Part shown: piece by piece, positions 30,771-39,172 of the stretch | Numbering within the stretch: the first letter of the stretch is position 1 | How the letters are laid out: every line of letters begins with the position of its first letter | Assembly (NCBI RefSeq): GCF_001005085.2 | Contig: NZ_LBMU02000075.1 | Coordinates: 43,536-107,535 of the forward strand | From: Streptomyces humi | GTDB lineage: Bacteria; Actinomycetota; Actinomycetes; Streptomycetales; Streptomycetaceae | Reading direction: 5' to 3' | DNA: 64,000 nucleotides | Translations under genes and position numbers: made by a program | The notes under the pieces: model-generated | Seen by the model: only the letters and a program-made list of their open reading frames with translations | Told to the model about the DNA's origin: nothing | The model's database searches: none

Positions 30771-31502
30771 TCAGCCGGAGATGCCCACCACCAGCCAGAT
30801 GAAGGCGGCGCCCGCCACCGTGCACAGCAGTGTCGAGCGGGCCGGGTGCTCGTGGTGGGCCTCGGGCAGGATCTCGGCGGCGGCCAGATAGAGCAGGACG
30901 CCGCCGAAGAGGCCGAGATAGCCGCCGAGCACGGCCTCGGGGACGGTGACGAAGACCGTGGACACGGCACCCAGGACGGGTGCGCAGGCGTCCGCGATCA
31001 GCATGCCTATCGCCCGGCGGCGCGCGTTGCCGTACAGGCTCGTGATGGTGAACGTGTTGAAGCCGTCGGCGAAGTCGTGCGCGATCACCGCCAGCGCCAC
31101 CGCCGCGCCCATGCCGCCGCCCACCTGGAAGGCCGCGCCGATCGCCACGCCGTCCATCGCGCTGTGGCCGACCATCGCGCCGGCCGCCGTCAGGCCCACC
31201 TCGGGCGCCCGGTGGTGGTCGTGCTCGTCCCCGCCGTGCGCGGCCTGGCGGGCGGCGAGGGTCCGTTCGACCAGATGGGCCAGCAGGAAACCGGCCACGA
31301 ACAGCAGCAGGGCTGCCGGTACGCCGAAGATGTCACGGCCGGCCGCGCGCAGCGCCTCCGGCAGCAGGTCGAGGCCGACCACCCCGAGCATCAGACCGCC
31401 GGCCAGGCCCAGGACCAGGTGACGACGGTCGGTCACGCGCTGTGCCGTCCAGCCGCCGGCCAGCGTCATCAGGAACGCGCCGAGCGCGACGAAGACCGCC
31501 AT
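30771..31502 (-). CDS. ZIP family metal transporter inside the cobalamin cluster
   Basis: 243 residues from ATG 31502, about eight membrane helices. The helix IV/V metal-binding signatures of ZIP proteins are visible: VGHSAMDGVAIGAAF and VIAHDFADGFNTFTI. A His-rich cytoplasmic loop (GGDEHDHHRAPE) sits before helix IV, and EILPEAHHEHP lies near the C-terminus. ZIP proteins move Zn2+, Fe2+ or other divalent metals into the cytoplasm. Its position between cobI and cobM, divergent from cobM across 84 bases, suggests a link to cobalt or zinc supply for cobalamin synthesis; substrate unproven. Confidence 0.88.
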   Translation of the reverse strand: MAVFVALGAFLMTLAGGWTAQRVTDRRHLVLGLAGGLMLGVVGLDLLPEALRAAGRDIFGVPAALLLFVAGFLLAHLVERTLAARQAAHGGDEHDHHRAPEVGLTAAGAMVGHSAMDGVAIGAAFQVGGGMGAAVALAVIAHDFADGFNTFTITSLYGNARRRAIGMLIADACAPVLGAVSTVFVTVPEAVLGGYLGLFGGVLLYLAAAEILPEAHHEHPARSTLLCTVAGAAFIWLVVGISG

Positions 31503-31586
31503 GTGCCCTTGCTATCCGATCAACCGGCCCCAGCGCACATCCAGCAGCACCAGTAACACCTTTTGTCCAGAGAGGACCGAATTTCC

Positions 31587-32435
31587 ATGGCCGATGCCGC
31601 CGCCTCCGCCACTGTCTCCGGCGACACTCCCGCCGGCAAGGTGACCTTCGTCGGTGCCGGCCCCGGCGCCGCCGATCTGCTGACGTTCCGGGCCGCCCGC
31701 GCGATCGCCGAGGCCGACGTGGTGATCTGGGCCGCGAGCCTGGTCCAGGCGGAGGTCCTGGAGCACGCGCGCGAGGGCGCGGAGATCCTGGACTCCGCGA
31801 CGATGTCCCTGGAGGACGTCGTCGCCGTGTACGAGCGGGCCCGGGCCGACGGGCTGCGGGTCGCCCGGATCCACTCCGGCGACCCCGCCCTCTGGGGTGG
31901 CACCCAGGAGCAGGTCGACCGGTGCGCCGGCATCGGCGTCGAGGTCGAGATCGTGCCGGGCGTCTCCTCCTTCTCGGCCGTGGCCGCGCTCGCCCAGCGC
32001 GAGCTGACCATCCCCGAGGTCGCGCAGTCCGTCGTGCTCACCCGGCTCGGCGGCGGCAAGACCCCGATGCCGCCGGGCGAGGAGGTACGGGAGTTCGCCC
32101 GCCACGGCACCACCATGGCGATCTTCCTGTCCGCCGCGCGCAGCGGACAGCTGGTGCGGGAGCTGCTGGAGGGCGGCTATCCGACGTCGACGCCGGTCGT
32201 CGTCGCCTACCAGGCGACCTGGCCGGAGGAGCTGGTCGTGCGGTGCACGATCGAGACGCTGGAGGAGACGGTCAAGGAGCACAGGCTCTGGAAGCACACC
32301 CTCTTCCTGGTCGGCCCGGCCCTGGACGCGCACGGCACCCGCTCGCACCTCTACCACCCCGGCCACTTCCACGGCTTCCGCAAGGCCGACCCGGAGGCCC
32401 GCCGGGCGCTGCGGGAACGGGGGGCGAGCACGTGA
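31587..32435 (+). CDS. cobM: precorrin-4 C11-methyltransferase CobM
   Basis: 282 residues from ATG 31587, with GAGAGG at about 31570. Motifs: TFVGAGPGAADLLTFRAARAI, RIHSGDPALWGGTQEQ, EIVPGVSSFSAVAALAQRELTIPEV and KHTLFLVGPAL, all of the CobM/CbiF subfamily. It starts the second half of the cluster with its own short upstream region that carries no visible riboswitch. It overlaps cobL by four bases. Confidence 0.94.
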   Translation: MADAAASATVSGDTPAGKVTFVGAGPGAADLLTFRAARAIAEADVVIWAASLVQAEVLEHAREGAEILDSATMSLEDVVAVYERARADGLRVARIHSGDPALWGGTQEQVDRCAGIGVEVEIVPGVSSFSAVAALAQRELTIPEVAQSVVLTRLGGGKTPMPPGEEVREFARHGTTMAIFLSAARSGQLVRELLEGGYPTSTPVVVAYQATWPEELVVRCTIETLEETVKEHRLWKHTLFLVGPALDAHGTRSHLYHPGHFHGFRKADPEARRALRERGAST

Positions 32436-33706
32436 TCACGGTCGTCGGTACGGGGACGGGGACGCCCCTTCCCCCGGACGTGGCGGCCGGTGCCGGGCTG
32501 GTCGTCGGCGGGCGCCGGCATCTGGACGCGGTACGGCTGCCGGAGGGGGCCGAGCGGGTCGTGCTCGGCCCGCTCGCGCCGGCCCTCGACGTCATCGAGC
32601 GGCATCTGGAGAAGGAGAGCCGGGTGCTCGTGCTGGCCTCCGGCGACCCCGGGTTCTTCGGCATCGTGCGGGTGCTGGCGGAGCGGTTCGGGGCGGACCG
32701 GCTGGAGGTGCGGGCCGGGGTGTCGTCCGTCGCCGCCGCCTTCGCGCGGGCGGGACTGCCCTGGGACGACGCCGTGGTGGTGAGCGCGCACGGCCGGGAC
32801 CTGCGCACGGCGGTCAACGTCTGCCGCGCGCACCCGAAGGTGGCGGTGCTGACGGGACCGGGCGCGGGCCCGGCGGAGCTGGGGGCCGCGCTGCGGCACG
32901 CCTGCGGCACACCGCCGGGAGCGACGGCCCACGCGTCCGGCACCCGGGTCCTCGTCGTGGCGAGCGCGCTCGGCGATCCGGTACGGGAACGGGTGGACCG
33001 GGTCACGCCCGCCGAGGCCGCCGGCCGTGACTGGGGGGCCGACGTCAGCGTGGTGCTGTGCCTCGACGAGACGCGGGTGCCCGGGGGCGTCCGTACGGTG
33101 GCCGGGGCTGCGGCCGGGCCCGCCGGATGGGCCCTGGACGAGGGCGAGTTCACGCACCGCGACTCGATGATCACCAAGTTCGAGGTACGGGCGCTGGCGC
33201 TGGCCCGGCTCGGGCCCCGGCTCGGCGACCTGGTCTGGGACGTCGGCGCGGGCTCCGGGTCCGTGGCCGTGGAGTGCGCGCGGCTGGGTGCCGCCGCCGT
33301 CGCCGTGGAGAAGACGGCGGACGGGGCGGCGCGGATCGCCGCCAACGCACGGGCGCACGGCGTGTACGTGGACGTGCGGCACGGCTCGGCACCCGGACTG
33401 CTGGGCGAACTGCCCGATCCGGACGCCGTGTTCGTCGGCGGAGGCGGGGCCGAGCTGCCCGCCGTCGTCACCGCGTGCGCGGTGCGGGCCCGGCGGACGG
33501 TGGTGGTCGCGATGGCCGCCCTGGACCGGGTGCCGGCGGCCCGCGCGGCACTCACCGGTGCCGGGTTCTCCTGCGACGGCGTGCTGTTGCAGTCCTCGCG
33601 CCTCGCGCCGCTGCCGGGTGATGTGACCCGGCTGGCGGCCACCAACCCCGTGTTCCTGCTGTGGGGGACGCGAACCCCCTCTTCCGAAGAAGGAGTTGCT
33701 CAGTGA
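32432..33706 (+). CDS. cobL: precorrin-6Y C5,15-methyltransferase (decarboxylating) CobL
   Basis: 424 residues from GTG 32432. It is a CbiE-CbiT fusion: N-terminal tetrapyrrole methylase (VLASGDPGFFGIVRVLAERF, SSVAAAFARAGLPWDDAVVVSAHGRD) and a C-terminal class I methyltransferase with SAM loop VWDVGAGSGSVAVECARLG at about 265-283. It methylates C5 and C15 and removes the C12 acetate carboxyl. Overlaps on both sides support one operon. Confidence 0.94.
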   Translation: MITVVGTGTGTPLPPDVAAGAGLVVGGRRHLDAVRLPEGAERVVLGPLAPALDVIERHLEKESRVLVLASGDPGFFGIVRVLAERFGADRLEVRAGVSSVAAAFARAGLPWDDAVVVSAHGRDLRTAVNVCRAHPKVAVLTGPGAGPAELGAALRHACGTPPGATAHASGTRVLVVASALGDPVRERVDRVTPAEAAGRDWGADVSVVLCLDETRVPGGVRTVAGAAAGPAGWALDEGEFTHRDSMITKFEVRALALARLGPRLGDLVWDVGAGSGSVAVECARLGAAAVAVEKTADGAARIAANARAHGVYVDVRHGSAPGLLGELPDPDAVFVGGGGAELPAVVTACAVRARRTVVVAMAALDRVPAARAALTGAGFSCDGVLLQSSRLAPLPGDVTRLAATNPVFLLWGTRTPSSEEGVAQ

Positions 33707-35394
33707 TCGGCCTGATTTCCGCCACCGCGGCGGGGGCGGCGGCACGCGACCGGCTGGCCGCGGCCTGGCCGGACCGTACGCGGGTGTACGCCGGCCCGGT
33801 CGGGGACGCCGTGCGGTCCGCGTTCGCGGAGTGCGAGCAGCTGGTGTGTTTCCTGGCCACCGGTGCGGTGGTGCGGCTGATCGCCCCGCTGCTGGGCGAG
33901 AAGGCCACCGACCCCGGTGTGGTGTGTGTCGACGAGGGCGGCCGGTTCGCGGTGTCGCTGGTCGGCGGGCACGGCGGCGGGGCGAACGGCCTCGCCCGTG
34001 AGGTGGCCGAGGTGCTGGCCGCGCAGCCGGTGGTGACCACCGCGACCGACGCCGTCGGGCTGCCCGGGCTCGACACCCTCGGCTTCCCGGTCGAGGGCTC
34101 GGTGGCCGCCGTGTCGCGGGCACTGCTGGACGGTGAACCGGTGGCGCTGCGCGCCGAGTTCCCGTGGCCGCTGCCCCCGCTGCCGCTGGTGGCGGAGGGT
34201 GCCTGTACGGTCCGGCTGACCGACCGCGCGGTCGAACCCGGCGAGCACGAGGTGCTGTTGCGCCCGCCGTCCCTCGTCGTCGGGGTCGGCGCCTCCAAGG
34301 GGGCCCCGGCCGACGCGGTGCACGCACTGGTCGAGGACGCCCTGCGGGACGCGGGACTGTCCCCGCGCAGCGTCGCCGAACTCGCCACCGTGGACGCCAA
34401 GGCCGGGGAGCCCGGGATCGTGGCGGCCGCCGCCCGGTTCGGGGTGCCCCTGGTGACGTACTCCGCGGCGGAGCTGGCCGCGGTGGAGGTGCCCAACCCG
34501 TCCGCGGCGCCGCTCGCCGCCGTCGGCACGCCCTCCGTCGCGGAGGCCGCCGCGCTGGTCGGCGGCGGTGAACTCCTCGTCCCCAAGCGTAAGTCCGGGG
34601 GCCTGCCCGCGATGGCGACCTGCGCGGTCGTACGACGGCCCGCGCGCGGCCGGCTCGCCGTGGTCGGGCTCGGCCCCGGCGCCCGCGACCTGCTCACCCC
34701 GCGTGCCAGGGACGAACTCCGGCGTGCCGCCGTGCTGGTCGGCCTCGACCAGTACGTGGACCAGATCCGAGACCTGCTGCGGCCCGGGACCCGGATCCTG
34801 GAGTCGGGGCTCGGGGCCGAGGAGGAGCGGGCGCGCACGGCGGTCGCCGAGGCGCGGGCCGGGCAGGCCGTCGCTCTGATCGGCAGCGGGGACGCCGGCG
34901 TGTACGCCATGGCCTCCCCCGCGCTCGCCGAGGCCTCCGACGACATCGACGTGATCGGTGTGCCCGGTGTCACCGCGGCGCTCGCGGCCGGGGCGATCCT
35001 CGGCGCGCCGCTCGGCCACGACCATGTCTCGATCAGCCTCTCCGACCTGCACACGCCGTGGGAGGTCATCGAGCGCCGGGTGCGCGCGGCGGCCGAGGCG
35101 GACATCGTGGTGACGTTCTACAACCCGCGTTCCCGGGGCCGGGACTGGCAGCTGCCCAAGGCGCTCGCGATCCTCGCCGAGCACCGCGCGCCGGCGACAC
35201 CCGTGGGTGTCGTGCGCAACGCCTCGCGGGCCGACGAGTCGAGCCGGCTGACCACACTGGGCGGTCTCGACCCGGCATGGGTCGACATGATGACGGTCGT
35301 GACCGTGGGCAACACGGCCACCCGGAACGTCGCCGGGCGTATGGTCACCCCGCGCGGCTACCGCTGGCAGACGTCCGAGGAGGGCGCCGAGTGA
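33703..35394 (+). CDS. cobJ: CbiG-CobJ fusion: cobalt-precorrin-5A hydrolase-like domain with precorrin-3B C17-methyltransferase
   Basis: 563 residues from GTG 33703, with AGGAG at 33691. The N-terminal half (about 1-310) is CbiG-like: VCFLATGAVVRLIAPLLGEKATDPGVVCVDEGGRF, VSLVGGHGGGANGLAREVA, VVGVGASKGAPADAV. The C-terminal half (about 325-563) is a CobJ methylase: VVGLGPGARDLLTPRARDEL, ALIGSGDAGVYAMASPAL, YNPRSRGRDWQLPKAL. CbiG normally opens the delta-lactone of the anaerobic pathway, so its fusion to CobJ beside CobN is a mixed signature also seen in other actinobacteria. Confidence 0.93.
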   Translation: MIGLISATAAGAAARDRLAAAWPDRTRVYAGPVGDAVRSAFAECEQLVCFLATGAVVRLIAPLLGEKATDPGVVCVDEGGRFAVSLVGGHGGGANGLAREVAEVLAAQPVVTTATDAVGLPGLDTLGFPVEGSVAAVSRALLDGEPVALRAEFPWPLPPLPLVAEGACTVRLTDRAVEPGEHEVLLRPPSLVVGVGASKGAPADAVHALVEDALRDAGLSPRSVAELATVDAKAGEPGIVAAAARFGVPLVTYSAAELAAVEVPNPSAAPLAAVGTPSVAEAAALVGGGELLVPKRKSGGLPAMATCAVVRRPARGRLAVVGLGPGARDLLTPRARDELRRAAVLVGLDQYVDQIRDLLRPGTRILESGLGAEEERARTAVAEARAGQAVALIGSGDAGVYAMASPALAEASDDIDVIGVPGVTAALAAGAILGAPLGHDHVSISLSDLHTPWEVIERRVRAAAEADIVVTFYNPRSRGRDWQLPKALAILAEHRAPATPVGVVRNASRADESSRLTTLGGLDPAWVDMMTVVTVGNTATRNVAGRMVTPRGYRWQTSEEGAE

Positions 35395-35975
35395 ACCGTG
35401 TGGTCCACCCCATCGAGCAGGAGTCCTTCCGACGGCTGCGGTCCCGCCTGGACACCTCGCATCTCCCGCCGCTGACCCGGGCCGTGGTGGAGCGGGTCAT
35501 CCACTCCGCCGCGGACCTGGAGTACGCCACCGATCTCGTGACCGACGAGGCCGACCTGGCGAAGGCGCATGCCGCGCTGCACGCCGGGGCGCCGGTCGTC
35601 GTGGACGTGGAGATGGTCGCGGCCGGGATCACCCGCCGGAAGACCGTGTGCCGGCTGAAGGACGCCGAGTCCGGTCCGGGCCTGACCCGTTCGGCGCACG
35701 CGATCCGCCTCGCGTACGAGCAGGTCGGCCCCGGCGCCCTCTGGGTGATCGGCTGTGCGCCGACCGCCCTGGAGGAGCTGCTGACGCTGGACGCCGCCCC
35801 CGCGCTCGTCATCGGGCTGCCCGTCGGGTTCGTCGGCGCCGCCGAGTCCAAGGCCGCGTTGCGGGCGAGCGGGCTGCCCGCCGTCAGCAACGTGTCCGAG
35901 AAGGGCGGCTCGGCGGTCGCCGCCGCCGCGCTCAACGCCTTGCTGTACCAACCCACTTCCGAGGAGACCCTGTGA
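35391..35975 (+). CDS. cobH: precorrin-8X methylmutase CobH
   Basis: 194 residues from GTG 35391 (GTGA overlap). It is shorter at the N-terminus than some CobH proteins but complete for the core: VVERVIHSAADLEYATDLV contains the catalytic His, then DVEMVAAGITRR and VIGLPVGFVGAAESKAAL. It moves the methyl group from C11 to C12 to give hydrogenobyrinic acid (or its cobalt form). The stop overlaps the cbiX start. Confidence 0.94.
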   Translation: MNRVVHPIEQESFRRLRSRLDTSHLPPLTRAVVERVIHSAADLEYATDLVTDEADLAKAHAALHAGAPVVVDVEMVAAGITRRKTVCRLKDAESGPGLTRSAHAIRLAYEQVGPGALWVIGCAPTALEELLTLDAAPALVIGLPVGFVGAAESKAALRASGLPAVSNVSEKGGSAVAAAALNALLYQPTSEETL

Positions 35976-36901
35976 CCACCCCGCCCGCCCTGCTCATCGC
36001 CGGCCATGGCACCCGGGACGACGCCGGGGCCGAGGCGTTCCGTGACTTCGTACGGGAGCTGGGCCGCCGCCACCCCGAACTGCCCGTCGCCGGCGGCTTC
36101 ATCGAGCTGTCCCCGCCGCCGTTGGGCGATGCCGTCGCCGAGTTGGTGGAGCGGGGGGTACGCCGGTTCGCCGCGGTGCCGCTGATGCTGGTCTCCGCCG
36201 GGCACGCCAAGGGTGACATCCCGGCCGCGCTGGCCCGGGAGAAGGAACGGCACCCGGGGATCTCGTACACGTACGGACGTCCGCTGGGACCGCACCCCTC
36301 GCTGCTGGCCGTCCTGGAGCGGCGCCTGGACGAGGCGCTGGGCGGCTCCTCGCGGGCGGTCGAGGACCGCGCCGACGTGACCGTGCTGCTGGTGGGCCGG
36401 GGTTCCACCGACCCCGACGCCAACGCCGAGGTGCACAAGGCGGCCCGGCTGCTGTGGGAGGGCCGCGGGTACGCGGGGGTGGAGACGGCGTTCGTGTCGC
36501 TGGCCGCGCCGGACGTGCCGGGCGGGCTCGACCGGTGTCTGAAACTGGGGGCGCGCCGGATCGTGGTCCTGCCGTACTTTCTGTTCACCGGGATCCTGCC
36601 GGACCGGGTGCGGCAGCAGACCGAGGGCTGGGGGGCCGCGCACCCGGAGGTCGAGGTGCGTTCGGCGGACGTCATCGGGCCCGAGCCGGAGCTGCTCGAC
36701 CTGGTGATGGAGCGGTACCGGGAGGCGGTCAAGGGTGATCTGCGGATGAACTGCGACTCGTGCGTGTACCGGATCGCGCTGCCCGGTTTCGAGGACAAGG
36801 TGGGCCTGCCGCAGCAGCCGCACTTCCACCCGGACGACGAAGGCCACCATCACGGCCAGGGGCACCACCATCATCACGACGGGCATGCCCATGCGCACTG
36901 A
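35972..36901 (+). CDS. cbiX: sirohydrochlorin chelatase CbiX with Fe-S motif and His-rich tail
   Basis: 309 residues from GTG 35972. Long-form CbiX with two chelatase halves: LLIAGHGTRDDAGAEAFRDF and PLMLVSAGHAKGDIPAAL, then VLLVGRGSTDPDANAEV and VVLPYFLFTGILPDRV. Near the C-terminus comes MNCDSC, the MxCxxC motif that in Bacillus megaterium CbiX binds an Fe-S cluster, and the protein ends in a His-rich tail with about a dozen His. CbiX inserts Co2+ into sirohydrochlorin (early insertion), yet the cluster also encodes CobN. It overlaps cobC by 17 bases. Confidence 0.92.
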   Translation: MTTPPALLIAGHGTRDDAGAEAFRDFVRELGRRHPELPVAGGFIELSPPPLGDAVAELVERGVRRFAAVPLMLVSAGHAKGDIPAALAREKERHPGISYTYGRPLGPHPSLLAVLERRLDEALGGSSRAVEDRADVTVLLVGRGSTDPDANAEVHKAARLLWEGRGYAGVETAFVSLAAPDVPGGLDRCLKLGARRIVVLPYFLFTGILPDRVRQQTEGWGAAHPEVEVRSADVIGPEPELLDLVMERYREAVKGDLRMNCDSCVYRIALPGFEDKVGLPQQPHFHPDDEGHHHGQGHHHHHDGHAHAH

Positions 36902-37967
36902 GGAAGGTTCCAGAGGCGGCCACGACCTGCGCCACCACGGCGACGCCGAGGTCCGCGACGACGGTTCCGCCCTCGTCGACCTCGCCGTCAACGTGCGCGC
37001 CGACACTCCCCCGGTCTGGCTGCGGGAGCGGATCGCCGGGTCGCTGGCCGCGCTCGCCGCCTATCCCGACGGGCGGGGGGCGCGGGCCGCGGTGGCGGAG
37101 CGGCACGGGCTGCCGGTGGAACGGGTCCTGCTGACGGCCGGTGCGGCGGAGGCGTTCGTGCTGCTGGCGCGGGCGCTGAAGGTGCGGCGGCCGGTGGTGG
37201 TGCATCCGCAGTTCACCGAGCCGGAGGCGGCGCTGCGGGACGCCGGGCACACCGTGGACCGGGTGCTGCTGCGGGAGGCGGACGGCTTCCGGCTGGATCC
37301 GGCGCTGGTGCCGGAGGACGCCGACCTGGTGCTGATCGGCAACCCCACGAATCCCACGTCGGTGCTGCACCCGGCCGAGGCGATCGTGCGGCTGGCCAGG
37401 CCCGGACGGACGCTGGTGGTCGACGAGGCGTTCATGGACGCGGTGCCGGGCGAGCGGGAGGCGCTGGCCGGCCGGACCGACGTGCCGGGTCTGGTGGTGC
37501 TGCGGAGCCTGACGAAGACGTGGGGGCTGGCCGGACTGCGGATCGGCTACGTGCTGGCCGCGCCGGAGGTCGTCGCCGACTTGGCGCGGGCCCAGCCGTT
37601 GTGGCCGGTGTCGACGCCGGCGCTGGCGGCGGCCGAGGCGTGTGTGGCGCCGCGCGCGCTGGCGGAGGCGGCGCACGCGGCGCACCGGATCGCGGCCGAC
37701 CGGGCCCATCTGGTGGCGGGGCTGGAGGAGTTCGCGCCGGAGGGGGTGCGGGTGGCCGGGCCCGCGGAGGGGCCGTTCGTGCTCGTCCGGATGCGCGGGG
37801 CTGCCGCCGTGCGCCGGCAACTGCGGACGCTGGGGTTCGCCGTGCGGCGGGGGGACACGTTCCCCGGGCTGGACGAGGAGTGGGTGCGGATCGCCGTGCG
37901 GGACCGGGTGGTGGTGAACCGGTTTCTACAGGCGTTCGATCAGGCGCTGGTGTTGATACGCGCCTGA
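36885..37967 (+). CDS. cobC: PLP-dependent aminotransferase-like protein CobC (L-threonine-O-3-phosphate decarboxylase type)
   Basis: 360 residues from ATG 36885; ATG 36891 is an alternative, and both lie in the cbiX tail. Fold type I aminotransferase: GDGSALVDLAVNV-like N-terminus, VLLTAGAAEAFVLLARAL, GNPTNPTSVL, TLVVDEAFMDAVPG, PLP Lys in VLRSLTKTWGLAGLRIGY and RIAVRD. It belongs to the Rv2231c-type CobC group of histidinol-phosphate aminotransferase relatives. Role: supply of the aminopropanol linker for CobD. Last gene of the second cob operon. Confidence 0.88.
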   Translation: MPMRTEEGSRGGHDLRHHGDAEVRDDGSALVDLAVNVRADTPPVWLRERIAGSLAALAAYPDGRGARAAVAERHGLPVERVLLTAGAAEAFVLLARALKVRRPVVVHPQFTEPEAALRDAGHTVDRVLLREADGFRLDPALVPEDADLVLIGNPTNPTSVLHPAEAIVRLARPGRTLVVDEAFMDAVPGEREALAGRTDVPGLVVLRSLTKTWGLAGLRIGYVLAAPEVVADLARAQPLWPVSTPALAAAEACVAPRALAEAAHAAHRIAADRAHLVAGLEEFAPEGVRVAGPAEGPFVLVRMRGAAAVRRQLRTLGFAVRRGDTFPGLDEEWVRIAVRDRVVVNRFLQAFDQALVLIRA

Positions 37968-37983
37968 GCGGAGGGAACCGCGG

Positions 37984-38028
37984 GCCGGTGCGCGGCTGGG
38001 GGTCGTGGCCGGCCGGTCGCGCGGTTCC
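37984..38028 (-). repeat. dispersed extragenic element, copy 2 (diverged)
   Basis: In the minus orientation it reads gaggaaccgcgcgaccggcc then ggccacgaccc, like copies 3 and 5 but with a damaged left end. It lies downstream of the LAETG gene in that gene's direction. Confidence 0.5.
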
Positions 38029-38029
38029 T

Positions 38030-38050
38030 CCCCCGGCCTTCGGCCGGGGG
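38030..38050. terminator. perfect hairpin between convergent cobC and the LAETG gene
   Basis: cccccggcc and ggccggggg flank a ttc loop. The 20 bases from 38036 to 38055 (gccttcggccgggggtaccc) occur again, exactly, at 50740-50759. Confidence 0.65.
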
Positions 38051-38073
38051 TACCCTTGGCGCCGCTGAGCCGA

Positions 38074-39030
38074 CTAGCGCCCGCGTCGGACCAGAGTCAC
38101 CGCTCCGCCGCCCGCGACCAGGAGCGCCACCGCTCCTCCCGCCAGGTACGGCGTCATCGAACTGCCGCCCGTCTCCGCCAGCTTCGTCTTCGGTGCCGGG
38201 GCGCTCTGGGGCTTGATGTCGGTCACGGGACTCGGCGGGTCCGTGGGGCCGGCCGCTCCGGTGGGGCCCGCCGCTTCGGTGGAGCCGGACGCTCCGGTGG
38301 GGTCGGACGCCGGGGCCTGTGGGGTCTCGCAGGTCACCTTCGCCAGGGTCAGGGTGCCCTTCACGTCGGCCACGTTGAGCTTCAACGGGTTGACGGAGAC
38401 GGTGAGTTCGAGGGCGCTGGCGGCCGCCCGGCCCGATGCCGTCACGGCCTTGGCGAAGTCCAGGCGGACCTCGCCGAGGTCGGGCACCTCGACGTCGGTG
38501 GGGCCGGTCGCGCTCAGCGTCACGCGCTTGCCGAGCACCGTGACGGCACCGAGCACGTTCGACGTGGCCTCCGGGCGTCTGCCGGCCGCGCAGGTGGCCT
38601 TGGAGGTGACCGCGTCGAGTTCGACGAGGGACAGCAGGGGCAGGCCGGGCAGGTGCAGCCGGGCGTGGGTGAGGTGGACGGAGGCCTCGGCGCGGCCGTC
38701 GGAGACCGTCGCCTTCGCGGAGGCGGCCTCGGCGCCGAGGACGTGGAACGGCCTGCCGCCGTCCACTCCGTCGAGGGTGGCGGTCAGCGCGGTCCGGTCG
38801 GCGCTCCGCGGTGCCTGCACCTCGTTGAGGGCGACCGCGAGCGGGACGTGCGCGGTCCGGCCGATGAGGGAGACGTCGAGGCCGGTGCGCAGGACGGCCG
38901 CGCTCGCGTGGCCCTTGCCGGTGGTCGCGTGTGCGGTGCCCGCGCCGGCCAGGGCCGCGGGACCGGCGGCGAGGACCGTGGCCGCCGCGACGGTCGCGAG
39001 ACGGCGTGCGGGCATACGGAAGGTGTTCAA
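38074..39030 (-). CDS. SCO1860-type secreted protein with LAETG sortase signal
   Basis: About 318 residues. I start at TTG 39030 (LNTFRMPARRLATV); ATG 39015 five codons later is the main alternative. Signal peptide MPARRLATVAAATVLAAGPAALAGAGTAHA, then a beta-rich domain of about 200 residues with two Cys (CAAGRR, VTCET), a Thr/Gly/Pro-rich linker with GPT and GST repeats, and the C-terminal sorting signal LAETG, a membrane helix and RRGR. LAxTG signals are recognised by Streptomyces class E sortases, which attach proteins such as long chaplins to the wall. Ligand unknown. Confidence 0.88.
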   Translation of the reverse strand: MNTFRMPARRLATVAAATVLAAGPAALAGAGTAHATTGKGHASAAVLRTGLDVSLIGRTAHVPLAVALNEVQAPRSADRTALTATLDGVDGGRPFHVLGAEAASAKATVSDGRAEASVHLTHARLHLPGLPLLSLVELDAVTSKATCAAGRRPEATSNVLGAVTVLGKRVTLSATGPTDVEVPDLGEVRLDFAKAVTASGRAAASALELTVSVNPLKLNVADVKGTLTLAKVTCETPQAPASDPTGASGSTEAAGPTGAAGPTDPPSPVTDIKPQSAPAPKTKLAETGGSSMTPYLAGGAVALLVAGGGAVTLVRRGR

Positions 39031-39172
39031 GGTGGTGGGACCCCCAGAGGAAACGTGCTCGGGACCCGCCAAGAATTACGCACTACGGGTGAACGGGCGG
39101 CAATCCCGCGTCACTTCACTCAATAGTGGACTTTCCGTGCACCTATTCGAAGCCGCGGGCACAGCCGTTCCT

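Noticed and set aside
31503..31586. A second cobalamin riboswitch before cobM
   Set aside because: The space is 84 bases and lacks GCCACTG and the other B12 elements present at 19.7 kb.
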